Shown here one piece after another: positions 16,896 through 26,932 of a stretch of DNA of 64,000 nt (its first letter is position 1; the number at the start of each line of letters is the position of its first letter). The notes under the pieces are model-generated. The model was given only the letters and a program-made list of their open reading frames with translations. It had not been told where the DNA came from and did not search any database. The DNA is from Beijerinckiaceae bacterium. Lineage in GTDB: Bacteria > Pseudomonadota > Alphaproteobacteria > Rhizobiales > Beijerinckiaceae. The stretch spans positions 1-64,000 of the forward strand of contig CANGTC010000003.1 in assembly GCA_947456505.1 (NCBI GenBank). Reading direction: 5' to 3'. The position numbers and the translations under genes were made by a program.

Positions 16896-19688
16896 TCAGG
16901 CGCTGAGCCGATCCAGCGCCGCCCGCATCTTTTCGATACGGGCAAGAGCCTCTTGCTTGCGCTCGCGATTTTCCTCGACGACCTCTTCGGGCGCACGGCG
17001 TACGAAGTCAGCGTTGTTGAGTTTGGCGTCGACCTTCTTCACCTCGCCCTCTTCCTTGACGATTTCCTTGGTGAGGCGCGCCTTCTCGGCGCCGATGTCG
17101 ATCACGCCCTCCAGCGGCAGGGCGGCGACGATGCCGCGGACGATCATCTGGGCGGAGCTGCGCGGCGCCACGGGTGCGAAGCTGATGTCCGAGAGCCGGG
17201 CGAGACGCTTGATGGTCTCGTCCCAGACGCGGGCGCGGGCCTCGACAGCGGCGGGCGCCTCGACCAGCACCAGCGGGATCTGGGCGGCGGCTGGCACATT
17301 CATCTCGTTGCGAACCGAGCGCACTTCCGACACCAGGTCCACGATCCAGCCGATCTCGGCCTCGGCGTCTGCATCCTCAAGACCCGCGAGGTCGGGCCAT
17401 GCGGCGAGGGCCAGCAGGGTCTGGCGCGGCTCGCCCTCGGCGCCCTTGATCGCCCACAGCTCCTCGGTGAGAAAGGGCATGAAGGGGTGCAGCAGCTTGG
17501 TGATCTCATCGATCACGAAGGCGGTGGTGGCCCGCGTTTCTTGCTTGGCGGGGGAGTCTGCGCCCTGCAGCACGGGCTTGGCCAGCTCCAGATACCAGTC
17601 GCAGAAAATGTTCCAGACGAAGCGATAGGCGATGTTGGCGGAGTCGTTGAAGCGATAGGCCTCGATGGCGCCGGTCACATCCGTCACCGCACGCGCGGTC
17701 TCGCCGATGATCCAGCGGTTGAGGGTCTGCTCCACGCCCCGGGGATCAAAGCCGATGGTCCGCACACAGCCGTTCATCTCGGCGAAGCGCGCGGCGTTCC
17801 AGAGCTTGGTCGCGAAGTTGCGATAGCCCTCGACCCGGCTCGTCGCCAGCTTGATGTCGCGCCCCTGCGCGGCCATGGCGGCCAGGGTGAAGCGCAGGGC
17901 GTCCGCGCCATACTGGTCGATCAGATTCAGGGGGTCGATGACATTGCCCTTGGACTTCGACATCTTCGCGCCCTTCTCGTCGCGGACGAGGGCGTGGATA
18001 TAGACGTCGGCGAAGGGGATCTCCTTCATGAAGTGCAGGCCCATCATCATCATGCGGGCGACCCAGAAGAAGATGATGTCGAAACCGGTCACCAGCACGC
18101 TGGTGGGGTAGAAGCGCTTCACCTCGGCGGTCTCATCCGGCCAGCCCAGGGTCGAGAAGGGCCAGAGCGCGGAGGAGAACCAGGTGTCGAGCACGTCCTC
18201 GTCACGGGTCAGCAAGGTCGCCGAGAGCTCGGGATCGTCGGCGATCCGGCCAGCCTCCACATCGTCATAGATTTCGCGCGTGACCGCGTCGGCCAGCGCC
18301 TCAGCGATCGCCTCCTCTTCAGTCTCGGCCACATAGACGCCGCCCCAGGCGGAATACCATGCGGGGATCTGGTGGCCCCACCAGAGCTGGCGGGAGATGC
18401 ACCAGGGCTGGATGTACTCCAGCCATTCGAAGTAGGTCTTTTCCCAGTTCTTCGGGATGAAACTGGTCTCGCCATTGCGCACGGCGGCCAGCGCAGGCTG
18501 GGCCAGAGTCTTGGCGTCCACATACCATTGGTCGGTGAGCCAGGGCTCGATGACCACGCCCGAGCGGTCGCCATGGGGGACGGTATGGGCATAGGGCTCG
18601 ATCTTCGGGCAAAGACATCGCGCCTCCAGCATCTCGACGATGCGCTTGCGAGCAACGAAGCGATCCACGCCATCAAGGGCGAGCGCCTCTTCAAAGTCCG
18701 GTCCTTCAAGGAGATTGGCGAGGAAGGACGGATTCTCCTTGAGCAGAAGACGGGCTTCCGCATCCAGAATGTTGATGGGCTCGACGCCCTTGTCGAGATG
18801 GCGGCGACCGACCTCGAAATCGTTGAAGTCATGGGCGGGGGTGATCTTGACCGCGCCGGTGCCCTTTTCGGGATCGGCATAGTCGTCGCCCACGATGGGG
18901 ATGCGCCGGCCGACCAGCGGCAGGATCGCATGGCGGCCAATGAGATGGCCGAGCTTCTCGTTTTCGGGATGCACCGCCACCGCCGTATCGCCCAGCATGG
19001 TCTCGGGCCGGGTGGTGGCGACCGTGATGAAGGTGTCCGGATTTTCCGGATCATAAACAACGCCTTCGAGCGGATAGTTAAAGTGCCAAAGATGGCCCTT
19101 GACCTCCACCTGCTGCACCTCCAGGTCGGAGATGGCGGTCAGCAGCTTGGGGTCCCAGTTGACGAGGCGCTTGTCCTTGTAGATCAGCCCCTCGCGATAG
19201 AGCTGCACGAAGACCTTCAGGACGGCCTTGGACAGACCCTCGTCCATGGTGAAGCGTTCGCGGCTCCAGTCGCAAGAGGCGCCGAGGCGCTTGAGCTGGT
19301 TGACGATGGTTCCACCGCTCTCCGCCTTCCAGGCCCAGACGCGCTCGAGGAAGGCCTCGCGGCCCATCTCCCGGCGACCGGGCTCCTTGCGCTCCATGAG
19401 CTGGCGCTCGACGACCATCTGGGTCGCGATGCCCGCATGGTCCGTGCCTGGCTGCCAGAGCACGTCCTTGCCGCGCATGCGCTCGAACCGGCACAGGATA
19501 TCCTGCAACGTATTGTTGAGGGCGTGACCCATGTGAAGGGAGCCCGTCACATTGGGCGGGGGAATCACGATGCTGTATGGCGCGGCCCCCGCCCTGTCCG
19601 GGCGCCCGGCGCGGAAGGCCTGCGCCTCTTCCCAGGCTTGAGCGATGCGGCCTTCAACGGCGGCGGGATCGAAACTCTTGTCCATCAT
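16896..19688 (-). CDS. valS: Valyl-tRNA synthetase
   Basis: A 930-residue class I aminoacyl-tRNA synthetase that charges tRNA-Val. The HIGH motif is HMGH at 52-55 ([14 protein letters not shown]) and the KMSKS motif is present in full ([18 protein letters not shown]). The CP1 editing domain, the anticodon-binding region and a C-terminal coiled-coil tail ([20 protein letters not shown]) follow in the expected order. Two adjacent ATG codons open the frame. It lies downstream of popZ and tolC in the order often seen in Hyphomicrobiales. The long open frame on the opposite strand is a composition artefact. Confidence 0.97.
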   Translation of the reverse strand: MMDKSFDPAAVEGRIAQAWEEAQAFRAGRPDRAGAAPYSIVIPPPNVTGSLHMGHALNNTLQDILCRFERMRGKDVLWQPGTDHAGIATQMVVERQLMERKEPGRREMGREAFLERVWAWKAESGGTIVNQLKRLGASCDWSRERFTMDEGLSKAVLKVFVQLYREGLIYKDKRLVNWDPKLLTAISDLEVQQVEVKGHLWHFNYPLEGVVYDPENPDTFITVATTRPETMLGDTAVAVHPENEKLGHLIGRHAILPLVGRRIPIVGDDYADPEKGTGAVKITPAHDFNDFEVGRRHLDKGVEPINILDAEARLLLKENPSFLANLLEGPDFEEALALDGVDRFVARKRIVEMLEARCLCPKIEPYAHTVPHGDRSGVVIEPWLTDQWYVDAKTLAQPALAAVRNGETSFIPKNWEKTYFEWLEYIQPWCISRQLWWGHQIPAWYSAWGGVYVAETEEEAIAEALADAVTREIYDDVEAGRIADDPELSATLLTRDEDVLDTWFSSALWPFSTLGWPDETAEVKRFYPTSVLVTGFDIIFFWVARMMMMGLHFMKEIPFADVYIHALVRDEKGAKMSKSKGNVIDPLNLIDQYGADALRFTLAAMAAQGRDIKLATSRVEGYRNFATKLWNAARFAEMNGCVRTIGFDPRGVEQTLNRWIIGETARAVTDVTGAIEAYRFNDSANIAYRFVWNIFCDWYLELAKPVLQGADSPAKQETRATTAFVIDEITKLLHPFMPFLTEELWAIKGAEGEPRQTLLALAAWPDLAGLEDADAEAEIGWIVDLVSEVRSVRNEMNVPAAAQIPLVLVEAPAAVEARARVWDETIKRLARLSDISFAPVAPRSSAQMIVRGIVAALPLEGVIDIGAEKARLTKEIVKEEGEVKKVDAKLNNADFVRRAPEEVVEENRERKQEALARIEKMRAALDRLSA

Positions 19689-19856
19689 GGCGTGAAACCG
19701 GGATTTCAGGGGCGCGCGTCGCTACGCAGGGTCGGGCCGTAGAAAGCGCGAGGACCCGCGACTGTCAATGTCGACGAAGGGAAAGCATGTCCGGAATTGA
19801 AAACGCAGCGCCAATGAAGCGCTGCGTTGAGGCTGATTAAATCTGGCCGGGAGCGC

Positions 19857-20477
19857 TCAGCGGCGTCCGCGCGCCATTCGCTCGATCTCCTGACGCACCA
19901 GACGCTCGACGATTCCAGGCAGATTGTCATCGAGCCAGGTCTTGAGCATGGGACGCAGCATCTCGCGGACGCTGTCCTCGATCAGGCCGCCATTCTGCAT
20001 CATCATGCTGGCGGCAAGCGCATTGAAGGATGAACTGACGCTGGCGTCTGCGCCCGCCGACAGGAGCGGAGCGCTGGTCTGCTCCGGCTCAGCCGTGAAG
20101 GCCTCAGGCTCGTCAAAGCCGGGCTCCACCGGCTCAGGCGCCTGACGCGAGGGCGGGTCCAGATCGAGGCGAAAACCACTGCGATTTGGGCGTTGAGGCG
20201 CAGGCTCCAACGGCTCGCGATGGAAGGAATCCGCCTGCTGGACGGGGTGCTCCCGCCGCAGGCCCGGACGCGGCGCCTCGAAGGATCCATAGGGAGCCGG
20301 GCCTGGTTGAGGCGCGGGCGAAACCGGACGCTGGGCGGCGGAAGACTGACGCGACAACGGCAGGACATCATCATCAGCGATGATGCGACGAATAGAGGCC
20401 AGAATCTCCTCCATGGAGGGTTCATGGGCCCGCTGGTCGGCTGCCGTCTGCTGGTGAGCGGTTGACGCTGCATTCAT
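19857..20477 (-). CDS. popZ: PopZ-family polar organising protein (DUF2497)
   Basis: A 206-residue protein with the two conserved ends of the PopZ/DUF2497 family: an N-terminal helix EPSMEEILASIRRIIADDD (about residues 18-36) and a C-terminal helical oligomerisation region (LRPMLKTWLDDNLPGIVERL, ending in VRQEIERMARGRR). The middle (about 40-130) is Pro/Gln/Glu-rich and likely disordered. In Caulobacter and relatives PopZ forms a matrix at the cell pole that anchors chromosome centromeres and signalling proteins. Position between tolC and valS supports the call. Confidence 0.88.
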   Translation of the reverse strand: MNAASTAHQQTAADQRAHEPSMEEILASIRRIIADDDVLPLSRQSSAAQRPVSPAPQPGPAPYGSFEAPRPGLRREHPVQQADSFHREPLEPAPQRPNRSGFRLDLDPPSRQAPEPVEPGFDEPEAFTAEPEQTSAPLLSAGADASVSSSFNALAASMMMQNGGLIEDSVREMLRPMLKTWLDDNLPGIVERLVRQEIERMARGRR

Positions 20478-20650
20478 GATAAGAAACTCTTCAGGGCGTA
20501 AAAACCATCATGCACATGCGACGTGATCCTCCTCAACCCTGAGAGCGAATCGAAAGTGCATATCACACAACTTTCTCACCTCTGACGCATGTGGGTCAAC
20601 GCGCAAGCGCCAAACGATTGGGCGAGCACCCACAAAAATCGAGGTCACCT

Positions 20651-22105
20651 CTAGTTGCCATCAGGCGTCCGCGTGCCAATCCACTTGTCCTTGACTTGAT
20701 CGAAGTGCAGCGTGGAATCGTAGGTCATGACGCGAAGCGACAGAATGGCTGCGGAAAGCTGCCCAGTCGCCGCAAGCAGCGCATAAGACGCCACCACCTG
20801 GTTTCTTTGCGCCGTGACAAGGCTGACCCGGGAGTTCAACAGGGTCTGCTGGGCGTTCAACACATCGAGCGTCGTGCGCTGGCCGACCTTCGCCTCCTCG
20901 CGCACGCCCGCCAAGGCGATTTCATTGGCCCGCACCTGCGCCTGAAAGGACTGGATCGTCAATTTTGTGGTCTGAAAGCCGCCCCAAGCGGCGATGACGC
21001 CGGACCGCACGAGTTCGCGCTGCTGGTCCGCCTGCAGGCGCGCCTGACCAACCAGTTCCTTTGCCTGACGGATCGCCGAATAAGTCGCCCCGCCCTCGTA
21101 AAGCGGAACGTTCAGCGTGGCCACTGCGGACAGGGATTTCGTTTGGTAATTGGGAAATCCGCTTGGCTCCCGGTTGACGGAGGCCGTCCCGGTGGCGGTG
21201 AGCGTCGGCAACAAGGCCCCTTCCTGTACGGTGACGTTCAAGGCGGCGACGTCGACCGCATGAAGCGCTGCGAGGATTCTCGGGTGCTCCTTCTGCGACA
21301 AGGCGAGCGCGGCCTCGAGGCTGGGCGGCAGCAGGATTTCGACGGGACGGGCGGGCTCGAGTTGACGCGGCTGCTCGCCGATCACCTGGCGGTAGATCGC
21401 GATGCTGTTCTGCAAATCGAACCGCGCCTGAAACGCGTTGGCCTGCCCCTGAGCGAGGGAGGCTTGAGATTGCGCAACGTCGGTGCGCGTCACCTCTCCC
21501 ACCTGAAAGCGATCTTCGGTCTGCTTGAGCTGTTCTTTCAGAACATCGACGTTGTTATTTTGCAATTGCAAGAGGGCGGTGTCCCGCAACACATTCATAT
21601 AGGCGGTGGAGGCCGCCACGAGAGTTTCCTGCTCAGACAGGCGAAGCGTCTCGCGGGACTGCATCACGGTGGATTCCGCCTGTCGAACGGTGTTGCCTGT
21701 CCGACCACCATTATAAAGGGTCTGCGTCACAGAAACCGTATTGACCCTCGGCAGCGTGTTGGAATCTATTTTGATCAATCCACGATCAACCGTCTTGGTC
21801 GCGGCAAGGCCGATACTTGATGACGCCGACAAAACAGGTCGCCATCCAGCGGTGGCGCGAGGCACGCCCTCGTCCGCCGCGCGCGTCGCCGCACGCTGCT
21901 GATTGAGATCGGGATTATATCCATAAGCCTTGGCGAGCGCTCCCGACATGGATTCCGCCCGGGCGGTGCGAACCGTCCCTGCAGATGCGACGAAAAATGT
22001 GACAAGCGAAAGCGCGCCAGAGAGCAGGAGCCGCTTCCTGACGCTCGACTGAAGACATGAGCATGCGTTAGCCCGACGCAGAGCGTCGTTCGATACTTGG
22101 GTCAC
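20651..22105 (-). CDS. tolC: TolC family outer-membrane efflux protein
   Basis: A 484-residue outer-membrane channel protein of type I secretion and RND efflux systems. It has a signal peptide (LLLSGALSLVTFFVASAGTV, ending TARAES) and two outer-membrane-efflux repeats. Family segments include LAKAYGYNPDLNQQRAATRA, RVNTVSVTQTLYNGGRTGNT near the beta-strand region, and VGQRTTLDVLNAQQTLLNSR in the second repeat. The GTG at 22105 is favoured because CCGGAG lies about 8 bases upstream; an open frame reaches a TTG at 22174. No inner-membrane partner genes are adjacent. Confidence 0.92.
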   Translation of the reverse strand: MTQVSNDALRRANACSCLQSSVRKRLLLSGALSLVTFFVASAGTVRTARAESMSGALAKAYGYNPDLNQQRAATRAADEGVPRATAGWRPVLSASSSIGLAATKTVDRGLIKIDSNTLPRVNTVSVTQTLYNGGRTGNTVRQAESTVMQSRETLRLSEQETLVAASTAYMNVLRDTALLQLQNNNVDVLKEQLKQTEDRFQVGEVTRTDVAQSQASLAQGQANAFQARFDLQNSIAIYRQVIGEQPRQLEPARPVEILLPPSLEAALALSQKEHPRILAALHAVDVAALNVTVQEGALLPTLTATGTASVNREPSGFPNYQTKSLSAVATLNVPLYEGGATYSAIRQAKELVGQARLQADQQRELVRSGVIAAWGGFQTTKLTIQSFQAQVRANEIALAGVREEAKVGQRTTLDVLNAQQTLLNSRVSLVTAQRNQVVASYALLAATGQLSAAILSLRVMTYDSTLHFDQVKDKWIGTRTPDGN

Positions 22106-22234
22106 CGTGAACGGCTCCGGCTCTTGGGAGAGAAGGTGAAAAAAACGGAAAAGAGGAAGGCTAGACTCAATCAACGACGGCGACGGTCACGACTCTAACG
22201 CAATGACCGTCAATTGATATGTTGCAATGAGATT

Positions 22235-22253
22235 GCTTAATTTAAATTTAAGC
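22235..22253. repeat. AT-rich imperfect inverted repeat between the pcm-like gene and tolC
   Basis: GCTTAA / TTAAGC arms around an AT-only centre, 130 bases upstream of the tolC start and 31 bases after the pcm-like stop. It may be part of the tolC promoter or end the upstream gene; neither role is shown. Confidence 0.35.
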
Positions 22254-22283
22254 AGCAGTTGTAACAATGCTACTGCGGAAGCT

Positions 22284-22979
22284 TCAGAATACGAACGCCG
22301 CCTTGCGAGCGAAACCGTCCAGAGACGGAGCGGCGGCGTCGAAAAGAAAGCGGGAGCTGACATCGGAGCCGATACGGTCAAAACGCACCGCCTTCGCCGA
22401 GCGACCGACCTGTCCTGGCGCGCGCATGACGCAAACAAGACGCCCACCTGGCGCCAATTGCGCGAACAGAGCCTCAAGGCCCTGCTCCACCGCGCCATTG
22501 ACCAGAATTACGTCGAATGGCCCCTCAGCCGCAGCGCCCTCAGCAAGAGGCCCGGCGACCGTGCGGATGGACTCAAGCCCAAGTGCGGCGGCATTGGCGG
22601 CAGTGGCGGCGCTGAAGGCCTGTGTAGCTTCGAGCGCGACGACCGAGCCCGCCAAATGAGCGAGGATGGCCGCTGAATAACCGCAGCCGCCCGCCACATC
22701 CAGCACCCTGGAGCCCTTCTCTATGTCCGCCGCCTGAAGCAGACGGGCCAGCACCATCGGCGTCAACAGGGAGCGGCTGACGCCCTCGCGCGTCACCGTC
22801 TGTGGAGCGTCGGAGTAGACGACCGCCAGATCGGCGGAGGCGAGGAACATTTCTCTCGGCGTGACCATGAAGGCGTCAAGCACCGCAAGATCCGTCACCT
22901 CGAAGGTCCGCAACTGACAATCCGCCATTGTCTTGCGGCGGTCGGCGGGCAGGGTCGAAACGGGCGAGAAGTCGAGCAT
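22284..22979 (-). CDS. Protein-L-isoaspartate O-methyltransferase family protein
   Basis: A 231-residue SAM-dependent methyltransferase of the Pcm family. The N-terminal RxxMxxxQLR-type block appears as RKTMADCQLRTFEVTD and PREMFL. The SAM-binding motif is GSRVLDVAGGCGYSAAILAHL, and PFDVILVNGAVEQ corresponds to the post-II motif. This subfamily usually sits upstream of tolC in Hyphomicrobiales and may not be a true isoaspartate repair enzyme. The ATG at 22979 has GGAG upstream and gives the usual N-terminus. Confidence 0.88.
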   Translation of the reverse strand: MLDFSPVSTLPADRRKTMADCQLRTFEVTDLAVLDAFMVTPREMFLASADLAVVYSDAPQTVTREGVSRSLLTPMVLARLLQAADIEKGSRVLDVAGGCGYSAAILAHLAGSVVALEATQAFSAATAANAAALGLESIRTVAGPLAEGAAAEGPFDVILVNGAVEQGLEALFAQLAPGGRLVCVMRAPGQVGRSAKAVRFDRIGSDVSSRFLFDAAAPSLDGFARKAAFVF

Positions 22980-23062
22980 GGCGGGGCTCCAAAAAGAAGC
23001 GCGCTTTATACGGAGCGCGCGGCCTTCTGTCCATGGCGGTGAGGCTCAACCTTTCGCCAGTC

Positions 23063-23506
23063 TTAACCCTTCAGTCGCTTGTTGCATTCGCTGTAGTAGC
23101 CGCCGCCCTTTTTGATCCAGGGCAGACCGCCATTGGCGCCGGAGGCCTTGTTGGCCTGGTATTGGTCTCGGCAGGTATGCATGCGGGCCGTGCCCGGCTT
23201 TTCGCTGGCGTATTTCCCCGAAACCGTTGTCGGGAAAACGGCGGCGGCAGGCGTAGATGCGGCCGCCGGTTTCAGCGGATTGGCGGCGGTGGAGCCGCCG
23301 GGGCTTGCTGCGGGCTGCACAGTGGCGTCAGCGCTGCATTGGGTCTTGCGGAAATCATTCCATTTCATTCCGCCGAGGGAGCCGGCCGTTTGCGCTTCCT
23401 TATATTTGGCGCTGCATTCTTTCGCTGTAAGCGCCTGGGCGGGAGCGCCCGCCGCGCCGAGCGCCAGACCAAAGAGAACCGCGCCGAAGGTGATCCGAAC
23501 CAGCAT
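23063..23506 (-). CDS. Secreted protein with two PsiF-like Cys motifs, function unknown
   Basis: A 147-residue exported protein. After the signal peptide (cleavage near GAPAQA-LTAKE) come two copies of one motif: ECSAKYKEAQTAGSLGGMKW...QC (about 29-57) and TCRDQYQANKASGANGGLPW...EC (about 109-143), joined by an Ala/Pro/Thr-rich linker. Each copy pairs two cysteines around a GG-x-x-W core, so one disulfide per repeat is likely. The layout resembles PsiF-type repeats. The ATG at 23506 follows GAGGAG. Function is unknown. Confidence 0.75.
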   Translation of the reverse strand: MLVRITFGAVLFGLALGAAGAPAQALTAKECSAKYKEAQTAGSLGGMKWNDFRKTQCSADATVQPAASPGGSTAANPLKPAAASTPAAAVFPTTVSGKYASEKPGTARMHTCRDQYQANKASGANGGLPWIKKGGGYYSECNKRLKG

Positions 23507-23615
23507 GCTCCGTCTCCTCACTTGGACGAGGCCAGCCGCGCCGTGCGCGATTGTCTCGAAAACTCAGGCCTTTCGCCTTTACCCCTTGCAGAAGAACATC
23601 CGGCCCACCCCGAAC

Positions 23616-23630
23616 GAACTGTCCGTGAAC
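23616..23630. promoter_or_regulatory. Candidate LexA (SOS) box
   Basis: GAAC-TGTCCGT-GAAC is an exact match to the alphaproteobacterial LexA operator GTTC-N7-GTTC (reverse complement). It lies between the divergent PsiF-like gene (about 110 bases away) and ecsC-like gene (about 183 bases away). About two such 8-base matches are expected by chance in a window this size, so it is only a candidate. Confidence 0.4.
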
Positions 23631-23812
23631 GAACGAAGCGCCTGAACGATCCCGTTACGCAAGCAAAACACCATAGCGCAATCGGATGATGATGATCACC
23701 CGAAAACTGAACCAAATGTAAATTTCAACGAAAGCCAGGCCCAAAGCGAGGGCGCTTGTCGCCAACCCTCCAACGCTCCACATCAAGGACGGCGCTCCAA
23801 GGGATTGATCGC

Positions 23813-24682
23813 ATGAACGAAATCATAGCCACGCCCGTCGAAGCCATCGAATGGAGCTTGACCGATCAAGCCGCGCTCGTGCGCGCTGTGGAGGCGCTCG
23901 AAAAGGTCACCATCGCCACCAGGCTCACCAACCTGCTGGGTCGCCAGATGGCTGCTGTCGGCCATCTGATGCCGGAACGTGTCCGCTCCGCCGCAAGTCT
24001 TGCAGCCAATCTGGCGCTGCGCTCCGCCATGGGCGCGGCTTTGCGCAGCCTGCGCGAAGGCCAAAGGCCTGCCTCATCGCGTTTTCACAAGGCAGCTCTC
24101 GCAGCCTCGGGCGCGGCGGGTGGAGCGCTGGGATTTGTCGCCCTGCCCTTCGAGATCCCCGCGTCGACGGTCCTTTTGTTGCGCGCCATCGCCGACGTGG
24201 CGCGGGCGGAGGGCGAGGACATCGCAGATCCGCAAACCGCGCTCGCCTGCCTTGAGGTTTTCGCGCTGGGCGGGCGCACCCAGGCGGACGACTATCTGAA
24301 CAGCAGTTACTTCGCGATCAGGACCCTTCTGGCCCGCAGCATGGCGGACGCCAGCCGCTATGTGATCGAAAAGGGCTTGGTGGACGAGGCGGCGCCGGTT
24401 CTCGTGAAGCTGGCCTCCAAGATCGCCGCCCGCTTTGGCGTCGCGCTCTCCCAGAAAATGGCGGCGCAGGCGATCCCCGTGATCGGCGCCATGGGCGGAG
24501 CTGCGGTCAATCTGGCATTTCTCCAGCATTTCGAGCAGATCGCGGAAGGTCACTTTACCGTGAGGCGATTGGAGCGGGTCTATGGCGCCGATCCCGTGCG
24601 CGCCGCATATGAAAGGCTTCGGATAGAGGCCCTAGCTCAGGGGCCATCGTCCGCTTCACCCGAAGCTAGCGCATCGGGTTGA
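23813..24682 (+). CDS. EcsC family protein
   Basis: A 289-residue protein of the EcsC family, named after a Bacillus gene beside an ABC transporter; its biochemical role is unknown. Recognisable segments are ALGFVALPFEIPASTVLLLR, AIADVARAEGEDIADPQTAL and CLEVFALGGR, plus a Gly/Ala-rich hydrophobic hairpin late in the chain (IPVIGAMGGAAVNLAFLQHF). The ATG at 23813 follows AAGGGA. It appears to be a single-gene unit. Confidence 0.85.
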   Translation: MNEIIATPVEAIEWSLTDQAALVRAVEALEKVTIATRLTNLLGRQMAAVGHLMPERVRSAASLAANLALRSAMGAALRSLREGQRPASSRFHKAALAASGAAGGALGFVALPFEIPASTVLLLRAIADVARAEGEDIADPQTALACLEVFALGGRTQADDYLNSSYFAIRTLLARSMADASRYVIEKGLVDEAAPVLVKLASKIAARFGVALSQKMAAQAIPVIGAMGGAAVNLAFLQHFEQIAEGHFTVRRLERVYGADPVRAAYERLRIEALAQGPSSASPEASASG

Positions 24683-24732
24683 CATCAAGCCCCCACCTCC
24701 TGATTGTTCGCGCAATCCAACGGGAGGTATCC

Positions 24733-25770
24733 ATGTCCCTGCGCCTGAAGCGCTTTGTCTGCGTCACTCTGGCCCTTGTCGCGCCAGCCATTTTCCAGAC
24801 GGCCGCAGCCGACCCCGTCGAGGATTTCTACAAGGGCAAAAACCTTGAGATGGTCGTCCCAACCTCGCCCGGGGGAGATTATGACATTCGCGGCCGCCTC
24901 GTGTCGCGCCATATCGGCCGCTTCATTCCCGGGAACCCTTCCGTCGTGGTGCGCAACATGCCAGGCGGCCTGGGCGTCGCCGCCGCCAATTATCTGGCGC
25001 GGGTGGCGCCCCGTGATGGAACCGTTCTGCACGCCATCTTTCAGAACATGCCAGTCTTGCAGGCGATCGGCTCACAGGGCGTCGAATTTGACGTGCGCCG
25101 CTTCGGCTGGATCGGCAACACAACCAACAGCCCCAATGTCATCAACTCCTGGCACACCACGGGCATCAAGACCATTCAGGATGTAATGACGCGAGAACTG
25201 GTCGTGGGCGCCCCCGGAGCCGCCTCCACGTCTTACATCTATCCGGCCGCCCTGAATGCGCTGGTCGGAACCAGGTTCAAGATTGTCGCGGGCTATCCCG
25301 GCGGCAACGATGTGAATCTCGCCATGGAGAAGGGCGAAGTGGGCGGGCGCGGCTCGAACAGCTGGGCGTCCTGGAAGAGCGGCCATCCCCATTGGCTGGC
25401 GGAAAAGAAAGTCACGATCCTCGTCCAGATCGGACTTCAGCGCGCGCCTGATCTGCCGGATGTGCCGCTCATGTTTGAGCTGGCCAAGAACGATGAGGAC
25501 CGACAGGTGCTCACCTTCATGTCCGCCGACATGGGCATTTCGCGCGCCTTCGTCACCACCTATGACGTGCCCCCCGCCCGTCTGGACGCCCTGCGCAGCG
25601 CTTTCGACAAGATGATCAAGGATCCCGAATTCTTGGCCGAAGCCGAAAAGATGAAGATGGACATCAGCCCCTCGACGGGTCTTGAGGCGCAGAAGGTGGC
25701 CGAAAGCATGCTCTCCATGCCCGCCAATATCGTGCAGCGCGCCAAGGTGCTGTTTGAACCGGGGAAATGA
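24733..25770 (+). CDS. Bug/TctC family periplasmic substrate-binding protein
   Basis: A 345-residue exported receptor of the tripartite tricarboxylate transporter (Bug) family. It has a signal peptide (1 to about 26, ending TAAADP) and the core YKGKNLEMVVPTSPGGDYDI, VVVRNMPGGLGVAAANYLAR. GGDYD and NMPGG correspond to the ligand-carboxylate loops of Bug proteins. The ATG follows GGGAGG. No TctA or TctB membrane gene is nearby, so it is an orphan receptor. Confidence 0.88.
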   Translation: MSLRLKRFVCVTLALVAPAIFQTAAADPVEDFYKGKNLEMVVPTSPGGDYDIRGRLVSRHIGRFIPGNPSVVVRNMPGGLGVAAANYLARVAPRDGTVLHAIFQNMPVLQAIGSQGVEFDVRRFGWIGNTTNSPNVINSWHTTGIKTIQDVMTRELVVGAPGAASTSYIYPAALNALVGTRFKIVAGYPGGNDVNLAMEKGEVGGRGSNSWASWKSGHPHWLAEKKVTILVQIGLQRAPDLPDVPLMFELAKNDEDRQVLTFMSADMGISRAFVTTYDVPPARLDALRSAFDKMIKDPEFLAEAEKMKMDISPSTGLEAQKVAESMLSMPANIVQRAKVLFEPGK

Positions 25771-25803
25771 GGGGTGGGGCGGCGCCGCTCGCCCGCTCCA
25801 CGG

Positions 25804-26790
25804 TCACTTCTTCTTCATTCCCAACAGCTTCGCCAGCGCGTCCACCTGATCAAGCTGCGCCTGCACCGAGGCCTCGAGTTCGGCGACGCCGCCGGGGGCT
25901 GGCGTCTGGCCGCTCGCGGTCAGGCGGTCGAGCACGGTCTGATCCTTCATGACCTCCACAAAGTCCTGGCCGATGCGTCGGCGCAGATCGAGCGGCATCC
26001 TGGCGGGGCCGAACACGCCTGAGAGGCCATCAAGCTGCAATGAGGGCACGCCCAGTTCGCCCGCCGTAGGCACATCCGGCAGAGCGGCGACGCGCTCGCG
26101 CGCGCCTATCGCCACAACGCGAACCTGCCCGCCTTCGGCTGTCGGACGCACTGCGGCATAGGAGCTGAAGATGACGTTCAGCCGCCCCTCGGCCAGATCT
26201 GGCATGGCCTGCACCACGTCCTTGTAGGGCACCTTCTGGATATCGATGCCCTCGGATTTCAGGAAGCCGTCAAAGACAAACTCCGAAATTCCCTGAGGCA
26301 CCGCAGCGTTCAGCTTTCCGGGATTGGCGCGCGCCCGGGCCATGAAACTCTTCAGGTCCGCATCCCCGTCCTTCGACGACAGCGTGACCGCCATGAGGGT
26401 GTTGGCGATACGCGCGACGGGCAGAACATCCCTTTTGAAATCATAGGGCGTCTTTTCAAGCATGTAGGGGTGCACCGTATAGGAGCCTACTCCCACGAAA
26501 AGCAGAACGTGATCGTCGTTGGCGTTGATGAAGGAGGTCATCGCCAGGATGCCGTCGCCGCCCGGACGGTTCTCGATCACAACCGGATGTCCCCAGCGCG
26601 CCGCCAGTTTATCGCTAACCAGCCGCGCTCCGACGTCAATGCCCGACCCCGGCCCAAAGGGCAGAATGAAGCGCACAGGGCGGGTCGGCCAAGGCCCGGG
26701 CGTCTGCGCAAGGGCGCGCTCAGGGGCGAATAACGCGGCGGACATAATGGATAGAATGAAGATGAACGCCGCAGCCAGGCGTCGCGCCAT
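25804..26790 (-). CDS. Bug/TctC family periplasmic substrate-binding protein
   Basis: A 328-residue exported receptor, convergent with the previous Bug gene but only distantly alike. It has a signal peptide (ending ALAQT), then WPTRPVRFILPFGPGSGIDV and VVIENRPGGDGILAM, the two loops that hold the ligand carboxylate in this family, and PDVPTAGELGVPSLQLDG near the end. It also lacks adjacent membrane subunits. Ligand unknown. Confidence 0.9.
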   Translation of the reverse strand: MARRLAAAFIFILSIMSAALFAPERALAQTPGPWPTRPVRFILPFGPGSGIDVGARLVSDKLAARWGHPVVIENRPGGDGILAMTSFINANDDHVLLFVGVGSYTVHPYMLEKTPYDFKRDVLPVARIANTLMAVTLSSKDGDADLKSFMARARANPGKLNAAVPQGISEFVFDGFLKSEGIDIQKVPYKDVVQAMPDLAEGRLNVIFSSYAAVRPTAEGGQVRVVAIGARERVAALPDVPTAGELGVPSLQLDGLSGVFGPARMPLDLRRRIGQDFVEVMKDQTVLDRLTASGQTPAPGGVAELEASVQAQLDQVDALAKLLGMKKK

Positions 26791-26917
26791 GATTCCCTCC
26801 CGTGATTCGGTGTGCGCGCGGCTCTGCGGCCGCCTTCGACACCGCCATTCTTATCCAGATCGTAGCATTCAGCTTAGGCAAATCAATAGATTATGTCATT
26901 TTTCGCCCCCACTTGCG

Positions 26918-26932
26918 GAACGCACCGCGAAC
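26918..26932. promoter_or_regulatory. LexA (SOS) box upstream of lexA
   Basis: GAAC-GCACCGC-GAAC matches the alphaproteobacterial LexA operator. It overlaps a likely promoter (TATAGT at 26934-26939) 113 bases before the lexA start, so LexA would repress its own gene. Further half-sites follow at 26940-26943 and 26944-26947 (GTTCGTTC). Confidence 0.85.

Noticed and set aside
16953..19742. A 929-codon open frame on the + strand opposite valS
   Set aside because: It mirrors valS on the other strand and has the Gly/Asp/His-rich, motif-free composition of an antisense frame in GC-rich DNA; valS itself has every synthetase motif.
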